64,000 bases of DNA from Adiantum capillus-veneris. Lineage: Eukaryota; Streptophyta; Polypodiopsida; Polypodiales; Pteridaceae. The notes under the pieces are model-generated. The model was not told where the DNA came from, did not search any database, and saw nothing but the letters and a program-made list of their open reading frames with translations. Every line of letters begins with the position of its first letter. The first letter of the stretch is position 1. This document shows positions 1-12,469 of the stretch, in pieces. The stretch covers positions 56,898,753 to 56,962,752 of the forward strand of contig CM043959.1 of NCBI GenBank assembly GCA_014529385.2, given 5' to 3'. The position numbers and the translations under genes are program-made.

Positions 1-340
1 CCGAGTTTGACTGATTCAGAAATTCAGATCTTCTTCACTTCCATTATAAAGCACTACAACGTGGAAGCAGTTTTGATAGAGGCTTTTTATACAGCCAATT
101 GTGTACTTCATTGCTATGGTCACAAGCCTCTTCTACCTAGAATTGAACTTCTTTGCTTTAGGGTGTTTGATGTGCTCAGTGTTTCTTCTCTATCATTTCC
201 AAACAGATTCAATGTTGAGATAGCAATTTAGTCATGCAGTTGATGTGGTGAACTTCTACTTGATGCAAGGTTACTGTTCTCCGATGTCAATGTTTTATCA
301 CTATTCTAATCAAGAACCCGTCTGTTTTCCCAATTTGCAG

Positions 341-1084
341 CTCGAAGAATCTGATGCCAAGGCTTGTACAGCTTTTGAGCACCAAAGATCTCGATTTGGG
401 AGCGTTTTTGCATTTCATGGAACATCTGCGGAAAATTTGCATAGCATCCTGCGATGTGGTACATGCAGAGCATATGCTTTCTACTGCAATTGATTGCTCA
501 TTTTATGAATGATGTTGAAGGGCATCTTCTGATGATGACAGGGTTGTCCACTTTCAGGCCTTTTGATCTTGAGTAATTCTAGCCTACAGCGGAATGGTGC
601 AATCTTTGGAGAAGGCATCTACTTGTCTTCAGATCCTGCAGTTGCTCTCGGATTTAGTAAGGCAGGCGTCGGCTGGGAATGCTCGCATTTTGGGCAAAGG
701 GCAAGATATCTTCTGCTATGTGAAGTTGCACTAGGAGAGCAGGTTTTGTCCTCGAATACCTCCCGGGTTTCCTCATCAAAGTTGAATGGGAATGATTTGG
801 GTACCTATATCATCGTACAGAATTGCGATCTTGTAAAGCTCCGCTTTATCTTTATATATGTAGAATCATCTTCTGGCAATAAGGCCAGACAAGAGAGTGT
901 CAATGAGCGACCATATGATTTGCAAGGGCTTCAAACAAAGCCTCAGGGTTTTCGAGCGAGAAAGATAAACTGGTGCAAGGTAATGATTGTTTTCTATGCT
1001 TTACTATTGATAGGCATTGCCATATTGAATCCTCGTAGGCCCTCAAAATTTTCCTCTAAGCTACACAAAATAAAAAGTACATGA
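341..1084 (+). CDS. PARP16-like mono-ADP-ribosyltransferase, C-terminal exons (5' part not resolved)
   Basis: Two exons are visible: 341-458 (acceptor TTTGCAG just before 341) and 558-1084, with a 99-base intron (GT at 459, AG at 557) that keeps the frame. The joined protein has the PARP signature FHGTSAENLHSIL, then GAIFGEGIYLSSD and CEVALGEQ, and ends in a hydrophobic segment, VMIVFYALLLIGIAIL, before a short basic tail. This order matches PARP16, a tail-anchored ER/nuclear-envelope mono-ADP-ribosyltransferase. The H of FHG and the Y of GIYLSS are present. The third triad position (Tyr in animal PARP16, in KYLLVY) appears to be Phe here (RFIFIY). Earlier exons are not assigned. An open frame at 7-231 could be one, but I could not join it. 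The stop codon ends at 1084. No frameshift is seen in these two exons, so the gene may be functional. Confidence 0.8.
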
Positions 1085-1244
1085 CAGGTGCATCTAGCAC
1101 ATCCACATTTCAGTGGATTCCATTTTTTGCCTTGTCTTCTCAAAACTACACTGGTAAAGCTTATTTTCCAGAGTGTAAATTATAAAATTTGTTGAGGTCT
1201 GCCTGTCTCAATCTCTTTTCTGATTACAAGTTGAAGGTGGGTAA

Positions 1245-1265
1245 TGTGTGTGTGTGTGTGTGTGG

Positions 1266-1321
<56 letters not shown>
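1245..1321. repeat. Compound microsatellite (TG)n(GA)n
   Basis: A TG run (about 1245-1264) passes through GGGGG into an uninterrupted GA run to about 1321. It lies 160 bases past the stop of the PARP16-like gene. Confidence 0.97.
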
Positions 1322-1323
<2 letters not shown>

Positions 1324-1530
1324 CCCTTCACCTTTTTTGTAGCTGTCAAGGTCCAGGGTTAGGGGGCATGATATCTTAGCCCTACAACTACTAGACTTTA
1401 CTGATAGTAATCTCCATTGTAGTAGCTCGGATCATTGCCAAGTCAGCAATTGAAAACTTTGCAGACGTAATCCTCAGTTTGCGACACATCAACAGCCGTA
1501 ACAAAGCAGCTGCGAAGAACGACGGTGAAG

Positions 1531-2100
1531 GTGTAGGGAATGGTCATGCACTGACCATTCCCGTTAATCATGGGCGACCGACGGAGGCTGGGACTGACCA
1601 TCATGGACGACCGGTGGAGGCCGAGAGCCCTGATTACGAGAATGGTCTATGCATGACCATTCCTGGCCGTCAATGGTCATGGGAGAGGGGAGCCAACACA
1701 CTGCCTGCAGATGGGTAGTCACAAAGCGGACAGGATTCTACGTGCTGATGTGGCAGTTGCAGAGCCATTGTCATTGAGCAGATTATGGGAGCTGAGGTGT
1801 CGACACCAGTTGATATTCCGCATGCTGACCTGCATCGCATTGATTGGCCTGGACACTCCATGTTCCTGGTGCTGACTTGGTGAGCATTTGACGACGGATG
1901 GCCGGATTCCAGCCAGGAATGCAAGGGGGATGGAGGGCGAGGATCAGCAACCCTCCCCACGACCTTGACGGTGTAGGGAATGGTCATCCACTGACCATTC
2001 CCTGAAAGAAAGGGCGACCACATGGCGACCGGCGGATGCCGGGAGCCATGGTGGGAGCACTTTCTGAAGGGAATGGTCAGTGGTCGACCATTCCCGGCCG
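1531..2100. repeat. Duplicated unit with four GGGAATGGTC hairpins
   Basis: Four short inverted repeats share the arms GGGAATGGTCA / TGACCATTCCC. The arms are at 1536-1546/1552-1562, 1640-1647/1655-1662, 1976-1986/1992-2002 and 2069-2078/2086-2095. The first and third sit in the same context (GTGTAGGGAATGGTCAT, then GGGCGACC), and the second and fourth are both followed by GGCCGTCA. A two-hairpin block has therefore been duplicated about 440 bases apart. The stretch is more GC-rich than its surroundings. Open frames here read across the repeats and show no protein family. Confidence 0.8.
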
Positions 2101-2520
2101 TCATTGTCGGGCGGAGGGGGGCCAATAGAACGACACTGGAGCACTATAGCGCTGGAGTAGGGCAGCCCATACAGTGGGCACAGTAGCATTAAAGTGTATC
2201 AGGATTCACTGTAGGACGGTGGTGCTTGACAATTTGAGCTCGCAGAGACTGCACGGATTCCAGGGGCTGATGTGGCGGCTGCTGAGCGACAGGGAAGATT
2301 ATGCATGCTGAGTTGTCGACCTCCGAACTCATTCTGGCTGCTGAGTTGCTTAGCGCTGATTGGATGCAGCCCACCATATTCCACCCGCTGAGTTGTCTCT
2401 CATCCAACACCACTACCCCTTCGTTCCGCTCAGTAATGGCAACTAAATGGAGGGCTGAGATCTGCAGCCCCCCGACGCCCGACTGTGACGGCAAAGCAAT
2501 TGCACGGCTAAGTCAATAGC

Positions 2521-3350
2521 GTGAAAAAAATGATTGCCCCTTATTCCCTTTGCGAATGTGCGCTCGACAAGTCAACATCAGGACTAAAAGCTTTGCCGGT
2601 CACCATGTGGTCGCAATCATTATGGGGAAGGATCGCACAAGAAGTTTTTTCCTTGCACCATAAAAATTATTCCTCTCATCACTGCCAACTTGGTGACAAG
2701 GTGAATGCCTTCGAAAACAAATTTCACAAGGTTGCACACCACATTTCACTACCATTCATAAAAAATGGATCTACAAATGACTAGTTATAATTTAAGGGCT
2801 TCAATATAGCGTCTTGGTCTCACATCAAAGTTTACGATGTTGTAATGGAGAAAATTGAAATTAGCTAGGATTTTGACAAAATGTACCATTCGTAAGCCAG
2901 GGAATGTTGATTTGAAAATGTCTCAGCGGTTTTATTTTCCTAAGTGATTACCTTAATAGGGACATTGCAAAGTAGCCAATAGAAGGGTTTGATTTGGCTA
3001 CAACCAATGAGATGGACCTACCATCTTAGGTTAATGCCAAGACACATTATGGATTTGTGGTGCTTCAAAATGAGGAAGCTTGCAAAAGAAAGGTTTTGCC
3101 TTAGAGGAAGTTGTAAAAGGTGATACATACATACCATAATCTTTCCAAGAGAACTATTTGAGCCATTTGAATGCACCAAGTCCTCGCAACATTGTAAATT
3201 TGTGTCAAGGAGAACGAACCAAAGACGTGATGAAGAAGGCGTGACATAAGGCTTTTGATAGATGTGGTTGTAATGGAGCCCCCACCACAACATAGAGAAG
3301 CCATAGTGGATCCAAGTCTTGATGATGAATCTGTTAATCAGCCATACATT
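2521..3350 (+). other. No recognisable gene; 3' part is an old reading frame cut by the Copia insertion
   Basis: No known domain is seen. From about 3252 a plus-strand frame reads LIDVVVMEPPPQHREAIV, then DPSLDDESVNQPYI, up to the target-site duplication. Past the Copia element the same frame continues QIEACDMI from 8508. This looks like the acidic linker of an older retroelement polyprotein, but that is only a guess. Confidence 0.35.
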
Positions 3351-3577
3351 TGTTACCATATACATGTGGTAGTGATGTGTGTGAACACACTAGGACCATC
3401 GGGGCATTTTTTCCCTCTTTAGGAGGTTTTTTCCCCCGTGCATTGTATATACGTCCATCACTCTAGAGCTATCCATCTTTTCATTGCACACTAAGTAACA
3501 CACTCTCTATTGTGTGCCTTGAGCTTCCTTCGTCTTCTCCAAGCTGTGTGTGTTTCTCTGCAACCTTAATTCCAACA
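3351..3577 (+). repeat. 5' LTR of the Copia element
   Basis: The LTR starts TGTTACCATATACATG and ends AATTCCAACA. It contains a possible TATA box (TTGTATATACG). The end is fixed by the primer-binding site two bases later. Confidence 0.95.
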
Positions 3578-3579
3578 AT

Positions 3580-3591
3580 TGGTATCAGAGC
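3580..3591 (+). other. Primer-binding site (initiator Met tRNA)
   Basis: TGGTATCAGAGC, the standard plant Copia/Gypsy site complementary to the 3' end of initiator methionine tRNA, lies two bases after the left LTR. Confidence 0.95.
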
Positions 3592-3940
3592 AGGTTGCGT
3601 CCTCCCGGGCTTAGTCGCCAGTTGCTCCAGCACACGCCTGCTCAATTTCTCCGATTTCAATGAGCTTTGGCAAGCGTTTGCAGGTTGACAAATATTTTGG
3701 GTAAGCTCGTAGAGCTTGGTCTACTCAGAATTTTGATTTGGGCTCATTTCGGCCTCCGTTTCCACTACATGCAGTACTGCACAGGCTATTTCGTCATTGT
3801 GCAGAGTTTCTGTCATCAGTGCCATTTTCTACATAACACGTGCCTTATAGTCTTCTACGGTTTGTGCTATATAGCACAGGTTGTTCCCGTTTTGTTTCTC
3901 CTATTTTCGAGCAGTTTTCACATCAGGTGCAACATTTACC

Positions 3941-6900
3941 ATGGCTGACAACAACAACACAGATGTGTTCAACATGTTTGCTGCTGAGGACAGGTTGGAT
4001 GGGGACAAATACCCTATGTGGGCTTATATGATGCAACATGTTCTTGTGTCAAAGGGTGTCGGGAACATTGTGCAGGGCATTGATGTACGTTCTGGTTCTG
4101 AGGATGTAGGCGATGTTGAGGATGTTGCAGGTCTTGCTGCAAGGATTGCAGCTGTTAGAGTTGTTTTGCCTATGGCAGAACAAGCTCGTTGGGATGTTAA
4201 GGATGCACAGGCTCATGCATTGATTGCGTTGTCTGTGAAGCGCACCATTGTTCCTCACATCCGTTCAGCAAAATCTGCAAAACAGGCTTGGGATATTTTG
4301 GCTGGTCTTTATGCAAGTCGCAATGAGGCTAAAATTGCTTTGCTGCGTAAAGAGTTGGAGTCAAAGATATGCATGAGGAAGATGATATGGACACTTTCCT
4401 TGCTAGTATCAAGGATATCAATGAGCAACTTATTTTTGCAGGAGAAGTCATTTCAGACAGTTCCCTTGTGCAGACTGTTCTTGATGCCTTACTAGATTCT
4501 TACCAGACTTTTGCTAGTACTTGGAGACTTATGACCCAAGGAACTCCAGAAGTTGTCAAGTTTGATGCCTTATGCACATTGCTATTGCAAGAGTCACTTT
4601 CCAGAAAAAACAGGACTAGACAACGTGCATTTGAACAGGCTTTTATTGCTTCTCAAAGAAAGGGTGGTAACAGTAATGCAGCCACTTCTTATGGTTCTGC
4701 TACGAGCGGCAAAAATTCTGTTTCTAACGCTTTTGTTGGCAGCAATTCGTCTGGAAATTCTGGTGATAAGGGCAAAAAGAAGGTGCGTTGTCATTATTGT
4801 AAAGCCAATGATCACTTGATCAAGTCGTGTCCTAAGTTGAAGGCCAAAGAGGCTAAGAAGAAAGAGGGTGGTTCCATTGCAAATGCTGGTTCCACTACAA
4901 ATGCAGCCATTGTTGAGTCTTCTGTGAAAGGAGACTGTGTTGTTGATGTTGATGCAGAATGGGCTTTTAGCGCAGAGTGTACTTACAATTCTGCCGTCCA
5001 TGATGCATGCTTGTCAGTTGCTGCAGATTCACATGTGGTATTTCGATAGTGGTGCTACAAAGCACATTACCTCACATCGTGAATTGTTTACCTCTCTCGA
5101 GTCTGTCCCTCATGGGAATTCAGTCACTTGTGCCAACAACGCCTCTTATCCAGTTCAGGGAGTTGGAAAGATTGTGCTCACTGCTGCTAATGGCAGTTCC
5201 TTCACACTTGTTGATGCACTTTATGTACCTGGGATCAAGAAGAATCTCTTGTCTGTATCCGCACTTGTTAGACTTGGACTTATAGTCAAATTTGTAGATG
5301 ACAGATGTACAGTTCATGATCTCAGTTTTGGTGATGAAATTGTTGCATCTGGGCTTTTGTGCCGTGGGCTGTATAAGCTCACTTTGTATGACAAGTGTGG
5401 ACAAAATTTTGCAAATGTTGTTGCAGATTCAAGGGCTATTTCAGATGCAAAACATTGGCATGCACATTTTGGTCATCTGAAATTTGCCAGTTTGCTGCGT
5501 TTGTAGAAATCTGATATGGTTGCTTCTTTGCCGCCTCTTGAAGCACCTGTCAAACATGTTTGTGAAGGCTGTATTTTGGGTAAGATGCAGCGCTCTAAAT
5601 TTCCAAAGGATGGTTCAGTTCGGACCACATGTAGGTTGCAACTTGTGCATAGTGATGTTTGTGGGCCCATGCAAACTCCGTGCTTGGGCAATTACATGTA
5701 CTTTGTGACTTTCATTGATGATTACTCCAGGCATGCATTGGTATTTCCGCTTAAAACAAAGTCCGAAGTTTTTATGTGCTTCAAACAATTTCTGGCTATG
5801 GCAGAAAATGTCTCGAAATGTACTATGGGCACCCTCCGTTCCGATCGAGGGGGGGAGTATATGTCTTATGAATTTAATGTATTTTTGGCTAGTCGTGAGA
5901 TAAAACACCAATGTACAGTACAATGTCTTATACACCTCAACAAAATGGTGTTGCTGAGAGGAAAAACAGGTCACTGACGGAAATGGCACGATGTATGGTC
6001 AAAAGTCAAGCTTTGCCGCATTCTTTTTGGCTTGAGGCCATCATGTGTGCCACTTATGTACTTAACAGGTGTCCTACGAAAGCTTTGCAGTCTATTACTC
6101 CATATGAAGCATGGCATGATAGAAAGCCTTCTATTGAGCACATGCGTGTTTTTGGCTGTTTGGCATATGCTTTGGCGCCACAAGTGCAGCGCATAAAATT
6201 GGATGATAAGGCTGTCAAATGTATTTTTGTTGGTTATAGTGCTGAAAGCAAAGGTTACAGGTTGTATCATCCACAAACAAAACGTATTCTGGTTTCACGG
6301 GATGTAGTGTTTGTGGAAGGTTCTGTTCAGCCCTTGCTGTCATGTACTAGAGACAATAATGTAAGCTCACAGGACATTTATGACACTTTGTTGCCTCTTT
6401 TTAGTGGTGGAAATACGAATGTAAGTTCCAATGAGGAAAATGTTTTAGATTAGCCTATTACTAATGCAGATGTACATGATGTACTTGATGAGGAAAGGGA
6501 TGACAATGAGCAAGCTAGAGGTATGCCAAAATAGCTGGTGCACACTTTGCGTGACAGTAAATTGGATGCACCTTTGTCTAGTCGTACTCGTTCAGGCTCC
6601 TGCCATGCATCTTATGCATCAGATTGTTATGTTTTGGCTGTTTCTAGCTTACATGATGTTGAGGAGCCTCTGTCTTTTGATGAAGCACAAAATTCAGAAA
6701 ATTGGATGGCTGTGATATGCAATCAGAATATGATGCACTCATAGAAAATGACACATGGACTTTATGTGATTTGCCTCCTGGCAAAAAGGCCATTGGTACG
6801 AAGTGGGTTTACAAGTTGAAACGCAAGCCGGATGGTGAGATTGATCGCCATAAGGCTCGACTTGTTGCGAAGGGTTATGCACAACAAAAAAGCATAGATT

Positions 6901-8199
6901 ATGTAGAGATTTTTGCTCCCACTTGTCGTATGACTACTGTGTGTTTTCTATGTGCATTGGCAGCTCATTTTGGTTGGGATGTACATCAATCAGACATTGT
7001 TACTGCTTTTTTGAATGGTGACATTTGAGGAAGTTTATGTAACGCAGCCTTGCAATTTTGCCATAAAAGGACAAGAGGACAAAGTGTGCAAATGTAACAA
7101 GGCTTTGTATGGGTTGAAACAATCTCCTCGTGCTTGGTATGAGAAAGCTGACGCTCATTTGGTCAAACAACGCTTTCGTAACAGTCCAACAGAAAGCACA
7201 TTGTAAGTAAAGCATGAGGGTGATGTACTTCTCATTGTGGTTCTTTATGTTGATGATTTGCTGATCACTGGACCAATGAGAGACATATTGCTGAATTTAA
7301 GGCTGATTTGAATGCTACTTTCAAGATGAAAGATTTGGGGCTGTTGCATTATTACTTGGGTATACAGTTTAAGCAGTGTGATGGTGGTATTGCCTTGTGT
7401 CAGAAAAGTTACATAGAGACATTGCTATGTAAGTTTGGACTTGAGGATTGCAAACCTATTGCCACTCCCATGGAGACAGGTTTGAAGTTGAGTCTACATG
7501 ATGTTGACGATCCTGCTGATGTCACTTTTTATCAAACTGCCGTTGACTGCCTCATTTATGTATGCAACACGAGGTCGGATATTCAGTTTGCAGTCTCATA
7601 CGTCAACAAATTTATGCATAGCCCAGGGTCTAAGCATTGGCAGGCTGTCAAGAGGATTTTCCGCTACCTTAGTGACACTTTACATCGTGGCTTGTTTTAT
7701 CCCAAGGGGGGATCATTGCCGCCAGACTTATATGCTTTTTCGGACTCAGATTGGGTTGGTTGTTTTGACACGAGTGTCCATAAGTGGTTTTTGTTTCATG
7801 CTTGGCAGTTCATGTATATCATGGTTGAGCAAGAAGCAACCTACTGTGGCCACTTCGAGTTGTGAGGCTGAGTACAGGGCATTCTTCTCAGCTACGGTTG
7901 AGTGTGTATGGCTCAGACGCCTTATGGATGATTTGGGTGTTGGACAAGACACTGCCAACACTATCTACACTGACAGTCAGAGCGCATTGGCAGTTGCGAG
8001 GAACCCAGTTTTTCATGCTCGCACAAAGCACATTGAGGTGCATTACGACTATGTCAGGGAGAGGCTCTCAGCAGGAGAGATCAGCTTGGCTTATGTGCCA
8101 ACACAGGACAACCTTGCAGATCTTTTCACAAAGGCATTGTCTCGTGAGAAGTTTGAAGCTTTCCGCAAAGCTTTGGGCTTACTCCCCTTTGTGGACTGA
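3941..8199 (+). pseudogene. Copia gag-pol polyprotein, broken by frameshifts and stops
   Basis: The start is ATG at 3941 (MADNNNTDVFNMF). Gag shifts frame near 4370 and continues to the zinc knuckle CHYCKANDHLIKSC (near 4790). A further shift near 5040 leads to the protease motif DSGATKH (near 5047) and the pre-integrase HAHFGHL. A TAG interrupts at 5504. The integrase core follows with HSDVCGP, RSDRGGEY and, after a shift near 5910, QNGVAERKN. RT shows KWVYKLKRKPDG, TAFLNGD, ALYGLKQSPRAWY and LYVDDLL (near 7245), with a shift near 7020, a TAA at 7204 and another shift near 7290. RNase H runs from SYVNKFMHSPGSKHW through SCEAEYRA to TKHIEVHYDYVRE, with a shift near 7790. The stop is at 8199. 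At least six lesions make it a pseudogene. Domain order is typical for Copia. Confidence 0.95.
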
Positions 8200-8264
8200 T
8201 CATGTCGTGAGGGCCTGGCACTTCTCTTTACTCATGTGCCAGCTCTCGTTCACTGGATCACTCC

Positions 8265-8272
8265 AGGGGGGA
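8265..8272 (+). other. Polypurine tract of the Copia element
   Basis: AGGGGGGA lies directly upstream of the right LTR, where plus-strand priming is expected. Confidence 0.85.
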
Positions 8273-8274
8273 TT

Positions 8275-8502
8275 TGTTACCATATACATGTGGTAGTGAT
8301 GTGTGTGAACACACTAGGACCACCGGGGCATTTTTTCCCTCTTTAGGAGTTTTTCCCCCCCTGTGCCTTGTATATACGCCCATCACTCTAGGGCTATCCA
8401 TCTTTCCATTGCACACTAAGTAACATACTCTCTATTGTGTGCCTTGAGCTTCCTTCGTCTTCTCCAAGCCGTGTGCGTTTCTCTGCAACCCTAATTCCAA
8501 CA
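8275..8502 (+). repeat. 3' LTR of the Copia element
   Basis: It repeats the left LTR from TGTTACC to CCAACA with a handful of mostly T/C differences. It is followed by the ACATT target duplication. Confidence 0.95.
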
Positions 8503-8507
8503 ACATT

Positions 8508-10340
8508 CAGATAGAGGCTTGTGACATGATAAGCTAATTGTTGATGCGTATGAAAGGAATTCTCTATGCATTTTATGTGAATTTCTTTTCATTCCATTAA
8601 CGTTTAGGAGAATAGTGGAGGTTCAGACATGCAATTTAAAAATCTTGAAGAAGGTACAACCTATAGGAGCGTGATACTTGACATCAAAATTTTTGACAAA
8701 ACATCAACTGCAAATACAAACTCATGTGTTTTGAGGAGAAATGAAGATCCATGGGAGATGAAAGTATTCCATATTACCAAGCGATTCTAGAATTGATCAA
8801 GCAAGGAATCTAAGTGGTAGGGAATAAATACCTCTGAGAGATCTTCTCCAAAGGAGTATTGGGCTCAACCAGCCACAATACGGGATCATTGGTTGACTAT
8901 CAATCTTTGACTGGACAAGATCCATGACTAAAATAGAACCTGTAGCTATCATTTGCTAGGAAAACTCGAGATGGTGTTGTCATCCATGAGGATGAATATG
9001 GATGGGAGCTAGTCAGTCAAGGTGGATCCCTAACTTGGATGAAGTACTTATGGCTTGCCCAACAAACCAGAAAGATGGTGTCATTTATAAGGTGATTTTA
9101 GATGCCGTACAAGTTTTATCTTGGTCTAACATAGGATTTCCATTACTAGAGCCAACTATGAGTGAAACCTAACCATTTTTAGGTCTCACCTTGGGCAAGA
9201 GTCACACAATACAAGGATAGTATGGAAGTATGAGTATGCCTAAGGGTGTTCATGCATTTTTGTCACCTAGAGAACCTTTTAGGAAGGGGGAGCTACACCT
9301 GCTACTATATCCAATAAATTGCTTCAATAATCTATTGAATGTCATGCAATATTGGATGAAGAGATGGTAGGAACTCCTATGGGTTGCGGGTATGAGCAAA
9401 GATAGGGCAATAAGAATTGTAGAAGGAAACATTTTCTTTAGGATTTTTCAATGCTTCACAAAACAAAGGAGTCTCCTGCTAGATTAGAACAACGATTGTC
9501 ACAATAGCCACAATATCAAAGTCCACAATTGTAAATCCATTGCACATCATCACCAAAGATCTTGAAGAAGTAAGAAATAATGAGGAGATTCGAAAGTTTC
9601 CACGTTGTGAGATTAAACACAAATTCCCACCTAGTAGGTCAAATGATAAAGGGAATTGTGAGTGTATAATTAACGTGTGTTCTTGAAATGTTCGAGAATC
9701 AAGGATGAAGTAGCTCAAGCAATAAGGATGCCTTCAAGATCCATAATAGGATTTGTCCTAGATCCATCAACAAGATTGGAGCCTACATGGTCATGTCCAA
9801 CATGAATTGAAGTTATGTACAATCAGCCAAGCTCAACATACGAAGATCATGGCTATCAATATCATTCACCCTTGCTTGACAAGAGGTGTCTATCCATGAG
9901 ACATTGAGAACTAATTTCAAGTGATTGTTACTTTATCAAGAATATTGCAACTTGACTTAAGTTTGCTATAATCAGCCAAGGCCAACCTAAAAAGATCATG
10001 GCTATGAATATCATTCACCTAGGAGACATTGTGAACTAATTTCAAGTGATCTTTACTTTACAAAAAAAGCATGATAGTAGATTGTGGCTCAACTTCAATG
10101 TATGTAATTGGAAAATGGGGAAAAGTGGTTATTGATGATGAGGACAACATCCATGAAGAGGTACCTCCACCACAAACAAGGAAGGCAATAGAATCAATCC
10201 CCTAATTTTTACCTCTTGGCCATACCCAAGTTACTTGACAAAGAGAGATCCCTCTAAAGAAAAGCACATTGAATCCATCAGAGGGTGGTTGCCTCTGATG
10301 ATATGTATATGATATGTTGCCTTTGTACAATGGTGGGAGT
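8508..10340. other. No gene recognised
   Basis: The first bases continue the reading frame interrupted by the Copia insertion (see 2521-3350). After that no domain, long frame or clear repeat was found. Text such as the GATCATGGCTATCAATATCATTC phrase occurs twice (near 9847 and 9997), so part of it is internally duplicated. Confidence 0.4.
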
Positions 10341-10344
10341 ACAA

Positions 10345-12170
10345 ATGTAATTTTAATCAAACACATATGCAGCCTATGCATGTTTTTAAATGATTTTGCA
10401 TATCAACCATTTTTTGATGCAGATTTACAAGATTTAATTGATGAGGACAGGGTTGAAAATGAGTAGGCTAGACGTATGCCAAAGTGAGCGGTGAAAACAT
10501 AGTGTGGCAATTAAATGTGTGCACCTTTGTTAGTCACACTTGTTCAAGTTATTGACATGAAACTTATATATTAGATAGTTATATTTTGGTAGTGTTTAAT
10601 ATATATGATGAGGAAGAACCTTTGTCTTTGATGAAGCACAAAATTCAAATAATTGGTCGGATGCAATGCAATTTGAGTATGTGAAAAATGGCACATGGTC
10701 TTTGTGTGGCTTGCCTCATGGAAAAATGGGCATTGATACTAAGTGTATTGCAATTTAAAACGTAAGCATGATGGTAGTGTTGATCACAATAAGACTAGAC
10801 CTGAAGCAAAGAAATTCTTAAGAGAAGGGCATTGATTTTGATAAGACTTTTACTCCCACTTGTCGGTGGTTAACATTTGTGGTATTTGTGCATTGGCAAC
10901 TCATAATGGTTGGAGCGTGCATTAGTTAAACATAAAGACTATGCTTTTGAATGGTGATTTTCAGGAGGAAGTATATGTAGCACAACCTTATGGTTTTGTT
11001 CAAAAAGAGTAGAAAAGAAGGTGTGCAAGCTTAAGAAGGCTTTGTATGGTTGAAAGCAAGCTCCACATGATTGTTTGTTCAACAAGAGTAGGAAAAGAAG
11101 GTATGTAGGTTTAAGAAGGATATATATGGTTTAAAGCAAGCTCTAGGAACTTGGTATGAAAAGATTCGTTCTTACTTGGCTACACATTGTTTTCAAAACA
11201 GTTCAATTGAGAGCACTTTGTAGGTCAAGCATGCGGGTGATGCATTTCTAATCATTGTGATCAATGCTGATGACATTTTGCTCATTGGAACAAATGAGGG
11301 ACATAGTTAAGGTTGATTTAAATGTGTCTTTTGAGATGTAAAATTTGGGCCTTTTACATCATTATTTGGGTAGAGAGTTTAAGCAGGTTGATGAAGAATA
11401 TCTTTGTGTGAAACAAAGTACATTGAGGAATTGTTGCGTAGATTCAACCTTAAAGATTGCAGCCCTATTGATACTCCTATGGTACAAGTTTGAAACTTAG
11501 TCTTCATGATGCTAGAGAATACTTTGATGACACTCTTTATCAACAAGATATTGGTTTCCCAATTCATGTATGCATTAAGGCCAACTGTTCAATATGTAGT
11601 CTTGTCAATGAGAAAAGTTATACATAACCTAGGGTCTCCACATTGGAAGGTAGTTAAGCGGTTCATTTGCTACTTGAGTGGCACTGTACATCTTGGGTCG
11701 TTTGATCCCAAGGGGTAATCATTAGTACCATATTTACTTGCATTTTCACACTAAGATTGGGATGGTTGCTATGATACACAAGCGTCCATTAGTAGTTTTA
11801 TTTTATGCTTGGAAGCTCATGCATATCGTGGTTGAGAATGAAGCAACGTACACTGGCCACTTCTAGCTGTGAGTCTTAGTAAAGGGCATTTTTCGTTGCT
11901 ATTGATGAGTGTGTTTGGTGGAAACACTAACTTCGGTTACCAGTGATTTGTTAGTTGTAAGGTATCTAGTGTTTTAGGCTTTCACAAAGCACATCGAGTT
12001 GCATTAGCATTATGTCATGGGCGGATTCTCTCGAGGAGAGGTCAACCTGGCTTATGTTCCTACACAGAACGACCCTTTGACCTTTTCAAAGGCAGTCCCT
12101 TATGAGAAGTTTGAAGCTTTAGCTTTGGGCTTACTCCCCTTTGTGGAATGATCACATAGGGTTTGACACT
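10345..12170 (+). pseudogene. Older Copia pol remnant (linker, RT, RNase H)
   Basis: At the DNA level this follows 6390-8210 of the element at 3.35 kb. GATTTAATTGATGAGGACAG matches the linker, then come an RT part near 10700-11060, the degraded YVDD box near 11262 (AATGCTGATGACATTTTG), and RNase H text (GAAGCAACGTACACTGGCC) near 11840. Nearly every frame is closed by stops, so the copy is much older than its neighbour. The 5' half is missing. Confidence 0.8.
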
Positions 12171-12214
12171 TTTCTATATCTAAGTCATGTTGATCGCATC
12201 ACTCCTAGGGGGAT

Positions 12215-12420
12215 TGGTTACCATATTATGGTATTGATGTGTGTGAATATACTTATAATTGCTAGGTCACTTTTTTTCCTTGCTAGGAGGTTTTTTCCTT
12301 GATTGGTACATATAGACATCATTCTAGTGCAAGAGCTGTCTTTTTATTAGTGGACTCAATAATGCTACCTCATGTGTTGTGTGCTCTTGAGCTTCTTGTC
12401 CAACACATATAACTCTCACA
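12215..12420 (+). repeat. Degraded 3' LTR of the older Copia copy
   Basis: TGGTTACCATATTATGG, TGATGTGTGTGAATA and TGTGTGCTCTTGAGCTTCTTG echo the LTR at 8275-8502 in order. A GGGGGA tract precedes it. The 3' border (12400-12420) is uncertain. Confidence 0.7.
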
Positions 12421-12469
12421 GGTCAATGTATGCACAAGTTCTTTACGTCCCCCACGTAATAGATCATTG

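Larger units (their letters stand above)
3351..8502 (+). mobile_element. Ty1/Copia LTR retrotransposon, complete but inactive
   Basis: The element is 5.15 kb. It has LTRs of 227 and 228 bp that begin TGTTACC and end CCAACA, a primer-binding site directly after the left LTR, a polypurine tract before the right LTR, and a 5-bp target duplication ACATT (3346-3350 and 8503-8507). The order gag, protease, integrase, RT, RNase H marks it as Copia. By eye the LTRs differ at about nine substitutions plus a messy poly-T/poly-C region, so insertion is not very recent. The interior has several frameshifts and stops, so it cannot make its own proteins. Confidence 0.97.
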
